DNA of 64,000 nucleotides from Falsiroseomonas ponticola (GCF_016805305.1 NZ_JAERQN010000001.1:930001-994000), one strand, 5' to 3'; numbered from the stretch's first letter, positions 17,697 through 26,354 are shown. Numbers and translations: made by a program. The notes: a model not told the origin generated them from the sequence alone.

Positions 17697-18554
17697 ATGT
17701 CCGCCGCGGCAGCCCTGCCCGGATCCCCGGTCGCGGCCCTCATGCAGGACGTGATCCTGCATGACGAGGATTTCGTCGCCATCGCCGCCATGGTGCGCGA
17801 AGCGTCGGGCATCGTCCTCGGCCAGAACAAGCGGGACCTGGTGCATGGGCGGCTGCGGCGCCGGCTGCGCGCGCTCCGCCTCACCAGCTTCGCCGACTAC
17901 CGCGCGATGCTGGATGGGCCGGAGGGCGCGGAGGAACGGGTCCGCATGATCAACGCGATCACGACGAACCTGACCGGCTTCTTCCGCGAACCGCATCATT
18001 TCGACGCGCTCGGCGACCGCGTGCTGCCCGCCCTGCCGCGGGACCAGCGGCGGCTTCGCATCTGGTCGGCCGGCTGTTCCTCCGGGGAGGAACCCTACAG
18101 CATCGCCATGACGCTGCACCGCGCCATGCCGGACCTCGAGGCCTGGGACGCGAAGGTGCTTGCCACCGACATCGACACCGACATGGTGGCGCATGGCGCG
18201 GCAGGACTCTACGGGATGGAACGCGCGGCGGCCATCCCGGCGGAGCTGCGGCGCGCCCATGTGCGCCGCGTCGATGCCTCCACCGTCGCCATGGGCGACG
18301 AGCTGAAGGAGCTGATCGCCTTCCGCTCGCTCAACCTGCTCGGCCCCTGGCCGATGCGCGGCCCCTTCGATGCGATCTTCTGCCGCAACGTCGTCATCTA
18401 CTTCGACAAGCCGACGCAGCGCGTGCTGTTCGACCGCTTCGCGGAGATGCTGAAGCCCGGCGGCATCCTGTTCGTCGGGCATTCCGAAAGCCTCTACCGC
18501 GTCAGCGAACGGTTCACGCATCTCGGCCGGACCATCTATCGCAGGGTCCAATGA
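17697..18554 (+). CDS. cheR: Chemoreceptor glutamate methyltransferase CheR
   Basis: CheR methylates receptor glutamates with S-adenosylmethionine. The 285-residue protein has the N-terminal helical domain (VREASGIVLGQNKRDLVHGRLRRRLRAL), the family-typical TNLTGFFREPHHFDAL, the SAM-binding SAGCSSGEEPYSIAM, ATDIDTD and DAIFCRNVVIYFDKPTQRVLF. The C-terminus (LFVGHSESLYRVSERF) is also canonical. It starts three bases after the receptor gene and overlaps cheD by four bases (ATGA). The W-x-x-F tails of the two upstream receptors are its likely docking sites. Confidence 0.97.
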   Translation: MSAAAALPGSPVAALMQDVILHDEDFVAIAAMVREASGIVLGQNKRDLVHGRLRRRLRALRLTSFADYRAMLDGPEGAEERVRMINAITTNLTGFFREPHHFDALGDRVLPALPRDQRRLRIWSAGCSSGEEPYSIAMTLHRAMPDLEAWDAKVLATDIDTDMVAHGAAGLYGMERAAAIPAELRRAHVRRVDASTVAMGDELKELIAFRSLNLLGPWPMRGPFDAIFCRNVVIYFDKPTQRVLFDRFAEMLKPGGILFVGHSESLYRVSERFTHLGRTIYRRVQ

Positions 18555-19186
18555 GCGCCGCCCTGGCGCTGCCGGGCCTTTCCCATGATGGCGCCGCGCT
18601 GCAGTCGCGCCTGCTGCTCGCGGGCGATCCGCTGCCCGGGCGGCGCGCGACGAAGGTCGGCCCGGGGGAGTTCCATGTGGCGGCGGAGGAGGAGGCGGTG
18701 ATCGTCACGGTGCTCGGCTCCTGCATCGCCGCCTGCATCCGCGACCCCGTCGCGCGGGTCGGCGGGCTCAACCACTTCATGCTGCCGGTCGGCGTGGAGG
18801 GTGGCTGGGGCAAGGCGGCGGCCAGCCTGCGCTACGGCAATTTCGCGATGGAGCGCCTGGTGAATGAGCTGATGGCCCGCGGCGCCCGGCGCGACCGGAT
18901 GGAGGTCAAGCTGTTCGGCGGCGCGCGGCTCGGCGCCAGCACGGATTCCGTCGGCCAGCGCAACATCGACTTCATCGAGGCCTATCTGCGCGCGGAGGGC
19001 ATGGTCGCGGCGGTGCGGCACCTCGGCGGCACGCGCGCGCGCAGCGTCGTGTACCAGCCCGTCGAGGGCCGCGCCTATATGCGCCTGCTGCCGGAGGCGA
19101 CGGAGACCGTCTCCGCCGTCGAGGGCCGCCTGCGCCGCCACCTCGCCACCCGGCCCGTGGCCGGCAGCATCGAGATCTTCGAATGA
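18551..19186 (+). CDS. cheD: Chemoreceptor glutamine deamidase CheD
   Basis: CheD deamidates specific receptor glutamines to glutamates. The 211-residue protein carries the Cys-His pair of the family: C58 in VLGSCIAAC and H75 in VGGLNHFMLP. The later motifs KLFGGARLG and GQRNIDFIEAYL are also present. It has an N-terminal leader of about 35 residues before the conserved domain. Translational coupling is likely on both sides (ATGA with cheR, ATGA with cheB). Its presence fits a cluster that adapts receptors by methylation, demethylation and deamidation. Confidence 0.96.
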   Translation: MSAALALPGLSHDGAALQSRLLLAGDPLPGRRATKVGPGEFHVAAEEEAVIVTVLGSCIAACIRDPVARVGGLNHFMLPVGVEGGWGKAAASLRYGNFAMERLVNELMARGARRDRMEVKLFGGARLGASTDSVGQRNIDFIEAYLRAEGMVAAVRHLGGTRARSVVYQPVEGRAYMRLLPEATETVSAVEGRLRRHLATRPVAGSIEIFE

Positions 19187-20262
19187 ACGCAAGGACGCAG
19201 GCGATGCCGATCAGGGTGCTGGTGGTGGATGACAGTGCGCTGATCCGGCAGCTGTTGACGGAACTCCTCTCCGCCGCCCCGGGGATCGAGGTGGTGGGCA
19301 CGGCGGGCGATCCGCTGGTGGCGCGGGAGAAGATCAAGGCGCTGTCGCCGGATGTCCTGACGCTGGACATCGAGATGCCGAAGATGGATGGCCTCAGCTT
19401 CCTGGAGAAGCTGATGGCGCTGCGCCCCATGCCGGTGGTGGTCGTCTCCACCCTGACGCAGAAGGGCACGGATGCGGCGTTGCGGGCCCTCGAACTCGGC
19501 GCCATCGACTATGTCGCCAAGCCGCTGCTGGATATCCGCAGCGGCATGACCGCGCTGGGTGAGGAGCTGGTCGCGAAGGTCCGCACCGCCGCGGCGGCGC
19601 GCCCGCGCGCGCGGGCGATGCGCGCCGTGCCCAGCGCGCCGCTGCAGGTGGATGCCAACCTCTCCACCGCCGGGCGCATCGTCGCGGTCGGCGCCTCCAC
19701 CGGCGGGGTGGAGACCTTGCAGCAGCTGCTGCTGCAGATGCCCGCGACCGCGCCCGCCATCGTCATCACCCAGCACATGCCGGCGGGCTTCACCACCAGC
19801 TTCGCCAGGCGGCTCGACCAGCAATGCGCGATGACGGTGGTGGAGGCGACGGATGGCCGCCGCATCCTGCCCGGCCAGGTCTATATCGCGCCCGGCGCCC
19901 GGCACCTGGAGGTGACGCGCACCGGCGCGCATTACGCCTGCCGCCTGCATGATGGCCCGGCGGTGTCGGGCCATCGTCCCTCGGTCGATGTGCTGTTCCA
20001 TTCCGTCGCCGCGGCGGCGGGGCAGAACGCCATGGGCATCATCCTGACCGGCATGGGGCGGGATGGCGCGAACGGGCTGCTCGCCATGCGCCGCGCCGGG
20101 GCGCGCACGCTGGGGCAGACGGAGGCGAGCTGCGTCGTCTATGGCATGCCCAAGGCCGCGATGCAGGCCGGCGCGGTGGAGCAGGAGATGACGGTGGATC
20201 AGCTGGCGCGGGAGATCGTGCGCGCGCGGGAGGCCGAGCCGGCCCGCCGCGGAGCGGCCTGA
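19183..20262 (+). CDS. cheB: Chemoreceptor methylesterase/deamidase CheB
   Basis: CheB removes methyl groups from receptors when phosphorylated by CheA. The 359-residue protein has an N-terminal receiver with phospho-acceptor D62 (LTLDIEMPKMDG), a basic linker, and a C-terminal esterase with the catalytic triad S172 (GASTGG), H198 (TQHMPAGF) and D294 (GMGRDGANGL). The ATG overlaps the cheD stop. An in-frame ATG at 19204 would remove the first seven residues and is also possible. The last codons and the stop lie inside the first unit of a 22-bp tandem repeat. This is the last gene of the chemotaxis block. Confidence 0.97.
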   Translation: MNARTQAMPIRVLVVDDSALIRQLLTELLSAAPGIEVVGTAGDPLVAREKIKALSPDVLTLDIEMPKMDGLSFLEKLMALRPMPVVVVSTLTQKGTDAALRALELGAIDYVAKPLLDIRSGMTALGEELVAKVRTAAAARPRARAMRAVPSAPLQVDANLSTAGRIVAVGASTGGVETLQQLLLQMPATAPAIVITQHMPAGFTTSFARRLDQQCAMTVVEATDGRRILPGQVYIAPGARHLEVTRTGAHYACRLHDGPAVSGHRPSVDVLFHSVAAAAGQNAMGIILTGMGRDGANGLLAMRRAGARTLGQTEASCVVYGMPKAAMQAGAVEQEMTVDQLAREIVRAREAEPARRGAA

Positions 20263-20314
20263 CGGGCGCCGCGGAGCGGCCTGAACTGCACCGCGGAGCG
20301 GCCTGACGGGCGCC
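20249..20314. repeat. Three tandem copies of a 22-bp unit spanning the cheB stop codon
   Basis: Units at 20249-20270, 20271-20292 and 20293-20314 each begin GCGGAGCGGCCTGA. Units 1 and 3 are identical (continuing CGGGCGCC) and unit 2 differs in its second half (ACTGCACC). Unit 1 contains the cheB TGA at 20260-20262, so units 2 and 3 lie between the convergent genes cheB and the hydroxyacid dehydrogenase. No T-tract follows, so it is not a standard terminator. Confidence 0.85.
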
Positions 20315-20334
20315 GCGCCGGCTGGCCCGGCCGA

Positions 20335-21327
20335 TCAGCGCGCTTTCGCCCAGGCGGCGAAGCGCGTCGCCTGCTCCTCGTTCACCGCGCCATCCGGCAT
20401 CTCCCCCCGCGCCAGCATGCCCACCTGGCGCACCGTGTCCATCGCCTGGTGCTCCGCCGCTTCGGGCGTGAGGCCGCCCACATGCGGCGTCGCCACCACA
20501 TCGGGGCGCGCCGCCAGGCGCGGATTCGGCCGCTGGTCCGGCGCGCTGCCCACATCCATCGCGGCACCGCGGAGATGGCCACCCTCCAGCGCCGCTTCCA
20601 GCGCCGCCTCATCCACCAATTCGCCGCGGCTGAGATTCACCAGCAGCGCGCCGCGCTTCATCCGCGCGAAGGCCGCCGCATCCATCAGGTGCCGCGTCTC
20701 GGGGGTGGAGACGGCCAGCGGCATGACGACGTCGCTCATCGCCAGCAGCGCGTCGCGCGTCACTGCCTCCACGCCCTCGACCGGCGCATGGGGATCATGG
20801 ACGACGACGCGCATGCCCATCGCCGTCGCGATGGGGGCGATGCGCCGCGCGATGCGCCCCCAGCCGATCAGGCCGAGCGTCCTGCCCTCCAGCTGCATCC
20901 CCATCCGCACCGCCGGCAGCGTGCCGTTGTGGTAGGCGGTGCTGCTGGCGGAGACGCCGCGCGCCAGGTCCACCATCATCCCGATGGCGAGTTCCGCGAC
21001 GCTCGCCGTGAAGCCCGGCGTCGCGCGCGTCACCAGCACGCCGGCGGCGGAGGCGGCGGGCACATCGATGGTGGAGATGTCCACGGCCACGCGCAGGAAG
21101 GCCAGCAGCCCCGGCGCCGCGGCGAAGGTGGCGGGCAGGCCCGGCGTCGAACGGTCGGCCACGATGCAGTGGCAGCCCTCCGCCGCCCGGGCCAGCGCTT
21201 CGCCGGACAGCGGCGCGTCGCCGCTGTGCAGCACCACCTCCGCCACCTCGCGCAGCGCGGCCTCCGCCCGGGGCGGGTAGTAGCCGGCCCGCATCTCCGG
21301 CGTATGGGTCAGGAACACGCGCATCAT
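20335..21327 (-). CDS. D-2-hydroxyacid dehydrogenase family protein
   Basis: An NAD(P)-dependent oxidoreductase of the D-isomer-specific 2-hydroxyacid dehydrogenase family, about 330 residues. Visible: LRVAVDISTIDVPAASAAGV, the Rossmann loop LGLIGWGRIARRI, the catalytic-Arg block LLVNLSRGELVDEAALEAAL and the catalytic His in VATPHVGGLTPEAAEHQA. The usual acidic residue between Arg and His is in AMDVGSAPDQRP. The substrate cannot be told; glyoxylate/hydroxypyruvate-type acids are typical. The ATG pair at 21327/21324 is preferred over the upstream open frame because the family N-terminus then fits (MMRVFLTHTPEM). It diverges from the amidohydrolase gene 49 bases away. Confidence 0.85.
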   Translation of the reverse strand: MMRVFLTHTPEMRAGYYPPRAEAALREVAEVVLHSGDAPLSGEALARAAEGCHCIVADRSTPGLPATFAAAPGLLAFLRVAVDISTIDVPAASAAGVLVTRATPGFTASVAELAIGMMVDLARGVSASSTAYHNGTLPAVRMGMQLEGRTLGLIGWGRIARRIAPIATAMGMRVVVHDPHAPVEGVEAVTRDALLAMSDVVMPLAVSTPETRHLMDAAAFARMKRGALLVNLSRGELVDEAALEAALEGGHLRGAAMDVGSAPDQRPNPRLAARPDVVATPHVGGLTPEAAEHQAMDTVRQVGMLARGEMPDGAVNEEQATRFAAWAKAR

Positions 21328-21376
21328 GGACGTCTCGCCCTTTGGTTCTTCTGGTCCTAGCCTAGGGGGCATGAGC

Positions 21377-22222
21377 ATGCCGCACGAGATCCCCTTCACC
21401 GCGGGCACCGCGCCCCCCCGCATCGCCGTGCCGCGTGGCGCGGTGGATTGCCACCATCACGTCTATGACGGGCGTGCGCCGGTGGCGCCGGGCGGGCGGC
21501 CGCATGCGGATGCGACGCTGGCCGACCATGCGCGGGTGCTGGCGCGGCTCGGCGTGGACCGGCATGTGCTGGTGCAGCCCTCCACCTACGGGCTCGACAA
21601 CACGCTGCACCTGGAAGCGCTGCGCCAGGCCGGGCCGGCGCGGGCGCGGATGGTGGCGGTGGTGGCGCCGGATGCGCCGCTCGCCGATCTGCGCGCCATG
21701 GCGGCGGCGGGCGTGGTCGGCGCGCGCGCCAACCTGGTGCAGGGCATCCCGCTGAGCGTGGCGGATGTCGCGCCGCTCGGCCGGCGGCTGGCGGAGGTGG
21801 GCTGGCATCTCCAGCTCTACGCGACGCCGTCCATCATCGCCGGGCTCGGCCCCGTGCTGCGCGCGCTGCCCTGCCCCGTGGTCTTCGACCATTTCGCGCA
21901 GCTGCCGCTGTCCGGCTGGCAGGCCGATCCGGCCTGGGGCGTGGTGATGGAGCTGATGCAGGCGGGGCGCGGCTGGATGAAGCTCTCCTCCCCCTATGCG
22001 CTGGACCAGGCGCGGCCGGAGGCCGTGGGCGACCTGGCCCGCGCCCTGGTGAAGGCGGTGCCGGAGCGGCTGGTCTGGGGCACCAACTGGCCGCATCCCA
22101 ACGCCACCACCATCCCGGACGACGCCGCGCTGCTGGACCGCCTGGCGGACTGGGCGCCGGAGGCCGCGGTGCGGGACGCGATCCTGGCCGGGAACCCCGC
22201 GCGGCTCTACGGCTTCGGCTGA
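21377..22222 (+). CDS. Amidohydrolase-family lactonase (2-pyrone-4,6-dicarboxylate lactonase-like)
   Basis: A 281-residue TIM-barrel hydrolase of the amidohydrolase-2 family. It has the N-terminal HxH-type metal motif VDCHHHVYD, a VQPSTYGLDNTLHLEAL segment, PVVFDHFAQLP and the C-terminal VWGTNWPHPN with its conserved Asp-like position followed by AGNPARLYGFG. This arrangement is that of LigI-like lactonases and related aromatic-acid enzymes; the actual substrate is not shown. The ATG at 21377 is chosen because AGGGGG (21364-21369) precedes it by seven bases; the ATG at 21371 is too close. Its 3' end overlaps the convergent kinase gene by 16 bases. Confidence 0.82.
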   Translation: MPHEIPFTAGTAPPRIAVPRGAVDCHHHVYDGRAPVAPGGRPHADATLADHARVLARLGVDRHVLVQPSTYGLDNTLHLEALRQAGPARARMVAVVAPDAPLADLRAMAAAGVVGARANLVQGIPLSVADVAPLGRRLAEVGWHLQLYATPSIIAGLGPVLRALPCPVVFDHFAQLPLSGWQADPAWGVVMELMQAGRGWMKLSSPYALDQARPEAVGDLARALVKAVPERLVWGTNWPHPNATTIPDDAALLDRLADWAPEAAVRDAILAGNPARLYGFG

Positions 22223-23220
22223 GCGTCCGCCGCCGGCCCGGCCCAGCTCGCCATCGGGAAGCGCAGCTCCGCCCGCAGCCCCTCCGGCGTCCAGTCCAGC
22301 GCCTGCGTGCCGCCCAGGCGCCGGATCTGCGACTGGATCACCGCCATGCCGGTGCCCTTGCGCGCGGGCGGCGCGGCCAGCGGGGCGCCGCCCCGCTCCG
22401 CCCAGCGCAGCACCACCGCCGCGCCCTCGCACCGCGCCTCGATCCGCACCTCCCCGGTCGCGGCGGCCAGGGCGCCGTGCTTCGCGGCATTGGTCGCCAT
22501 CTCGTAGAGGATCATCGCCACCGGCTGCACCGCATTCGGCACCAGGTCCGGCACCTCATCGACCTCCAGCGTCAGGTGGTCGCGATAGGCGGCGAGTTCG
22601 GAGGCGATCAGCAGCGCGAAGGCGGCCGGGTGCCGCGCCGCCTGGTCCAGCAGCGTCTGCGTGCGGGCGAGGGAGAGGATCCGCCCTTCCAGCCGCCGCT
22701 TGTAGTCCGGCACATCCGCCGCATCGGTCAGCCGCAGCAGCGCCTGCACGACGGAAAGCGTGTTGTTGGCGCGGTGGTTCACCTCCCGCACCAGCAGGGA
22801 TCGGCGTTCCTCGGCCTCCGCCACATCGGTCACGTCGCGCAGCATGCCGACGATGTGGGTGCGCGCGCCGGGCGGGCCGAACATGCGGCCCAGGAACTCG
22901 ATATGGCGGATGGCGCGGTCGGTCTGGCGGATGATGCGGACGCGCTCGCAATAGATGTCGCGGTTGCGTTCGCCGCGCAGGTCGGCCGCGAAGGTGGCGC
23001 GCGCGGATTCCAGGTCCTCGGGGTGGTAGCACTCCCAGAACCCCGTGCGGTCCACGGGCATGCCGGGCGGCGCCGGCAGGCCGAACATGGAGAAGGCGTT
23101 GGGGGTCACCACGACCTGGCCGGTCGCCACGTTGGATTCGAAGAAGGCGATGCCGAAATTCTCCATCGCCAGCCGTGCCCGTTCCCGTCCGGCTTCCGAG
23201 CCCAGGTCGAAGCCGATCAT
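22207..23220 (-). CDS. PAS-containing HWE-family sensor histidine kinase
   Basis: A soluble histidine kinase of 337 residues. Residues about 15-140 form a PAS/PAC fold (ENFGIAFFESNVATGQVVVTPNAFSMFGL ... MLRDVTDVAEAEERRS). The phospho-His lies in REVNHRANNTLSVVQALL. The ATP domain has an N box EMATNAAKHGAL and the W-x-E motif LRWAERGG followed by GTGMAVIQSQI; this pattern defines the HWE group. HWE kinases often serve light or general stress signalling; no partner response regulator is adjacent. The ATG at 23220 is the first start consistent with a protein; the frame upstream encodes only Gly/Arg-rich shadow sequence. Confidence 0.88.
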   Translation of the reverse strand: MIGFDLGSEAGRERARLAMENFGIAFFESNVATGQVVVTPNAFSMFGLPAPPGMPVDRTGFWECYHPEDLESARATFAADLRGERNRDIYCERVRIIRQTDRAIRHIEFLGRMFGPPGARTHIVGMLRDVTDVAEAEERRSLLVREVNHRANNTLSVVQALLRLTDAADVPDYKRRLEGRILSLARTQTLLDQAARHPAAFALLIASELAAYRDHLTLEVDEVPDLVPNAVQPVAMILYEMATNAAKHGALAAATGEVRIEARCEGAAVVLRWAERGGAPLAAPPARKGTGMAVIQSQIRRLGGTQALDWTPEGLRAELRFPMASWAGPAADAQPKP

Positions 23221-23339
23221 CCAGGCACCATGTCGCGCAGGCCGCCGCCCCCCAGATCCTTCCGGGGGCAATTCTACCAGCCCGCCTTCCACCCGGCCAG
23301 CAGCGGCGCCGGGGGGGCGCCCCACCCGGCCGCCCGGCC

Positions 23340-24122
23340 CTATTCCGCGGCCGCCGGCCCGGGGGCCGGCCGCCGCCGCGGCAGGAAGGCAACCGGCGCC
23401 AGGCACAGCACGAGGAGGAAGGCCACCAGCGCCTCCGCATTGTCCGGCAGGCCGATCGCCAGCAGCGCCGCCGGCAGGTCGATCGGCGTGAAGCCGATGA
23501 AGGCCTGTTCCTGCATCTCCTGCACCGCCGCGGCGGTGAAGCGCGCCGCCATCACCAGCAGGAACAGGCTGGTGCCGAGGAAGAGGGGCCGCAGCGGCAG
23601 GCGGCGCGTGCCGCGGCGGATCACCACCCAGAAGCCGGCCAGCACCGCCGCCGCCACCGCGGCCCCGGCCAGCACCGGCAGGGGCTGCTGTTCCGCGCCC
23701 AGCGCGGCCAGGAACAGCACCGTCTCCGCCCCTTCCCGGAACACGGCGAGGAAGCCGATCGCGGCGACGGCCAGCGCCACGCGCCGGCTTTCCAGCGCGC
23801 GGCCGGTGCGCTGCTTCAGCGCCTCCGACCAGGCGCGGGGGTCCGCATGCCGCGCCAGCCAGCCGCCGGTCCACAGCATCAGGGCCGCCGCCAGCAGGCA
23901 GGTGGCGGCCTCCACCCGGTCATCATGCTCCCCGCCCAGGAAGATGGCGTAGAGGATGGCGACGACGATGCTGGCGCCGAGCCCGCCCGCGGCGCCCCAG
24001 CCCAGCGCGGCCCCCCGTTCCGGCGCGGCACGGCCGATGAAGGCGGCCAGGGCGGCGAGGACCAGCACGGCTTCCAGCCCCTCCCGCAGCAGGATCAGGC
24101 CAGCATCGAGCATGAGGGACAT
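23340..24122 (-). CDS. FTR1-family high-affinity iron permease
   Basis: A 260-residue polytopic membrane protein with the two FTR1 iron-binding motifs: L-REGLE-A near the N-terminus and F-REGAE-T in the middle. About seven hydrophobic helices are visible. Such permeases (EfeU/FTR1) import iron across the inner membrane, usually with EfeO/EfeB partners, none of which is adjacent here. A perfect inverted repeat fitting a Fur box lies 20 bases before the ATG. The gene ends 119 bases before the HWE kinase. The GC-rich inverted repeat just after the stop (GGCGCC around 23307) may end the transcript. Confidence 0.9.
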   Translation of the reverse strand: MSLMLDAGLILLREGLEAVLVLAALAAFIGRAAPERGAALGWGAAGGLGASIVVAILYAIFLGGEHDDRVEAATCLLAAALMLWTGGWLARHADPRAWSEALKQRTGRALESRRVALAVAAIGFLAVFREGAETVLFLAALGAEQQPLPVLAGAAVAAAVLAGFWVVIRRGTRRLPLRPLFLGTSLFLLVMAARFTAAAVQEMQEQAFIGFTPIDLPAALLAIGLPDNAEALVAFLLVLCLAPVAFLPRRRPAPGPAAAE

Positions 24123-24142
24123 CGGGACAGGGCCTTGTGCGA

Positions 24143-24159
24143 TTGCGAGTCGTTCGCAA
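24143..24159. promoter_or_regulatory. Probable Fur-type operator upstream of the iron permease gene
   Basis: TTGCGA-GTCGT-TCGCAA is a perfect 6-bp inverted repeat with a 5-bp centre, lying 20 bases upstream of the FTR1 ATG. Its arms resemble proteobacterial Fur boxes of the TTGCGAATNATTCGCAA type. Iron-responsive repression of the permease is inferred from site shape plus gene function. Confidence 0.65.
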
Positions 24160-24254
24160 CATAGGGCCCGGGCCGGGGGATTTCACGTGAAACAACCGCA
24201 AGCCGCGGCCCCGGGCTGGGCCCGGGACCGCGGCCGCGCATCGGGCGATGGCCG

Positions 24255-26354
24255 TCAGGCGATGGCGGAAACGCCCTCCGCCGCGCGGGTCTGCACGGCG
24301 GCCTGGAATTCCCAGAAATCGGCCAGCGCGGCGGCCAGGTCGGTGGTGGTGGCGCCCTGGGCGAACAGGCCGCCCCATTCCGCCAGCTCCGCCGCATCCG
24401 GCGCACGGCCGAGCGCACCCTGGTGCAGCAGCGTCGCCACCCCGGCCTCGTCCAGCCCGGCGATGCGGGACTGGTATTCCGCCGTCTCCGTCAGGGCGCG
24501 GGCGACATCCGCCGGCGTCCAGCCGCCATCGAGCTGCGCATCCAGCGCGCGCAGCTCCGCCAGCGTGGCCTCGCGGCCATAGGCCATCTGTACCAGGCCG
24601 GCGCCGAAGCTCATGCCCCAATCCGCGACGAAGGTGCCGCTGGCGGGGGTGGGCTGGGCGGCGAGGACATAGGGCTCCGTCGCCACCATCACCAGGAAGT
24701 CGGCGCGGTTGCTGGCCTCCAGCCGTTCCAGCAGCAGCGCGACGCCGCTTTCCAGCGGCGGCGCCCCGGCCGCGTTGGTCCAGGCCGCGGTGACGAAGTC
24801 CCGGTCATCGGCGATGGCGCCGATGCCGCCCTGCGCCAGGAAGCCCTCCGCCAGGTCGCGCGCCGAAATCCGCCCGGCATCCAGCGCATCCGCCGCCCAG
24901 CCGGTGCCGAGCAGGGAGGAATCGCGCCCCAGCACCATGTCGTGCAGCCGGTCGGCCAGCGCGGCATTGCCGCCGGGGCCGATCACCTCCCGCCCATCGG
25001 CGAAGCGGATCTCGCTGCCGCCGATGGTGGTGCTGCGGCCATCCGCGGTGGTCACCAGCGCAAGCTCGGGGCCCACCAGCGTGACCGTCGCCTGCTCCCG
25101 CAGCAGGGTGGTGGTGTCGATCCCGGCGGGCAGCGCGGGCTGCGGCGCGGGGGTGGGGGCGGGCTCCGGCACGGGTTCCGCCACCACGGGCGGCGCCGGC
25201 GCGACGACCGGCGGCGCGGGCTCCGCGACAGGCGGCGCGGGCTCCGCCACGGCCGGCGTCCCGATCGCCACCCCCGTCGCCGCGGTCCAGACCGGCAGGC
25301 CGGTGCTGTCCGTCACCGCATGGCCCTGGCCGGTGCGGTCGGCGCCCCAGAGCTTGCCGATGCCCCAGGCATAGTCGAGCACCGCGCCCACCGGCAGCGC
25401 CTGCCCGAAGCTGACCACCAGGCTGTCCGCATCCAGGATGGCGGCACCCGTGGCCTGCACGCGATCCCCGTTCGGCAACAGGGCGGACCAGCCGACGCCC
25501 GCGGCCGCATCCGCATCCAGCGCGGCGAAGCCCGCCGCGCCGTCATGCCGCACATCCACCTGCAGCCTCGTGGGCTCAAGCCGCGTCGCCGCCACCACCT
25601 GCGGCCCGTCGGAGGCGATGTTGCCGCCCGCGAGCGCCACCGGCGATCCCGGCTTCGCGAAGGCCGCGAATTCCTCCGCCGCCACGCGGGCGATGCGCCC
25701 CGCGATGATCAGCGCGTCGGAGGCCGAGATATGCGCGCCGCCATATTCCCGCGTCGCGTCGTTGCCGTCGTAATTGTCGAGATCGACATTGAGGTCCGGC
25801 GCCCGCGCCGCGATGCGCGCGTTGAAGGCGGGGTCGGCGGCCAGCGCCTCCATCGCCTGGCGGATCGCCTGGTGGCCGGCATCCGTGCCGTCGCCATAGG
25901 GATGCGCCGCGACATAGAGGTAGGGGATGTCCCGCCCCAGCACCTGGCGGACCAGCCCCGCATCCACCCGCATCGCCTCCGCCAGCGATGCCGCGGCAAG
26001 GCCCGGGTCGCGGCTGTCATATTCGCTGTGCAGCCAGACCATGGCGGTGGCGTCGCCCGGCCCCTCCGCCCGGTATTGCTGCATGCGGGCCAGGAAGAGC
26101 TGCTCCAGCTCCCCCGCCTGCCAGCCGCCGCTGGCGGTCGGGTCCATCCATTCGTCGAGGAAGGCCGTCGCGGGATAGGCGGTGTCGCCGCCCTGGCCGT
26201 CCCGGTCATAGACCAGGGTGACGCGGTCATTCACCCCGTCGAAGCCGAGCAGCCGCTCCACCTCCGTCACCAGCCGCCCCGCGCCGGCGAAGCCATCGAG
26301 TTCGGCGAGATAGGCGGCATTGGACTGGCCGCGAAGGATGAGGTCGAGCTGCAA
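24255..26354 (-). CDS. SGNH/sialate-O-acetylesterase-like protein with DUF4214 repeats
   Basis: A protein of about 700 residues. The N-terminal part (to about residue 235) looks like an SGNH/carbohydrate-esterase fold: Block I LDLILRGQSNAAYLAEL and a late YGGAHISASDALIIAGRIA resembling the D/S-x-x-H block. A beta-rich segment follows, then a Pro/Ala-rich repeat linker (PAPPV units, DNA about 25140-25260) and a C-terminal half with two DUF4214-like helical units (LHDMVLGRDSSLLGTGW... and LHQGALGRAPDAAELAEW). DUF4214 often occurs in secreted proteins; no Sec signal is present, so export would need a type I system (inference). No ATG exists near the start. TTG 26354, preceded by GGGGG, gives MQLDLILRGQSNA; TTG 26390 is the longer alternative. 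Confidence 0.7.
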   Translation of the reverse strand: MQLDLILRGQSNAAYLAELDGFAGAGRLVTEVERLLGFDGVNDRVTLVYDRDGQGGDTAYPATAFLDEWMDPTASGGWQAGELEQLFLARMQQYRAEGPGDATAMVWLHSEYDSRDPGLAAASLAEAMRVDAGLVRQVLGRDIPYLYVAAHPYGDGTDAGHQAIRQAMEALAADPAFNARIAARAPDLNVDLDNYDGNDATREYGGAHISASDALIIAGRIARVAAEEFAAFAKPGSPVALAGGNIASDGPQVVAATRLEPTRLQVDVRHDGAAGFAALDADAAAGVGWSALLPNGDRVQATGAAILDADSLVVSFGQALPVGAVLDYAWGIGKLWGADRTGQGHAVTDSTGLPVWTAATGVAIGTPAVAEPAPPVAEPAPPVVAPAPPVVAEPVPEPAPTPAPQPALPAGIDTTTLLREQATVTLVGPELALVTTADGRSTTIGGSEIRFADGREVIGPGGNAALADRLHDMVLGRDSSLLGTGWAADALDAGRISARDLAEGFLAQGGIGAIADDRDFVTAAWTNAAGAPPLESGVALLLERLEASNRADFLVMVATEPYVLAAQPTPASGTFVADWGMSFGAGLVQMAYGREATLAELRALDAQLDGGWTPADVARALTETAEYQSRIAGLDEAGVATLLHQGALGRAPDAAELAEWGGLFAQGATTTDLAAALADFWEFQAAVQTRAAEGVSAIA

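Noticed and set aside
15045..18551. Another minus-strand frame of about 1170 codons opposite receptor 2 and cheR
   Set aside because: Repetitive Arg/Leu/His/Asp composition mirrors the antisense of the PAS and MCP repeats. The plus-strand genes have clear motifs, starts and overlaps.
20249..20314. Possible start of a CRISPR array
   Set aside because: Only three directly joined 22-bp units without unique spacers, with the first inside cheB. No cas genes are in the window.
23221..23874. Extension of the HWE kinase by over 200 residues upstream
   Set aside because: The added sequence is Gly/Arg/Pro-rich antisense-frame material overlapping the iron permease gene on the same strand in another frame. 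The PAS domain begins properly at ATG 23220.
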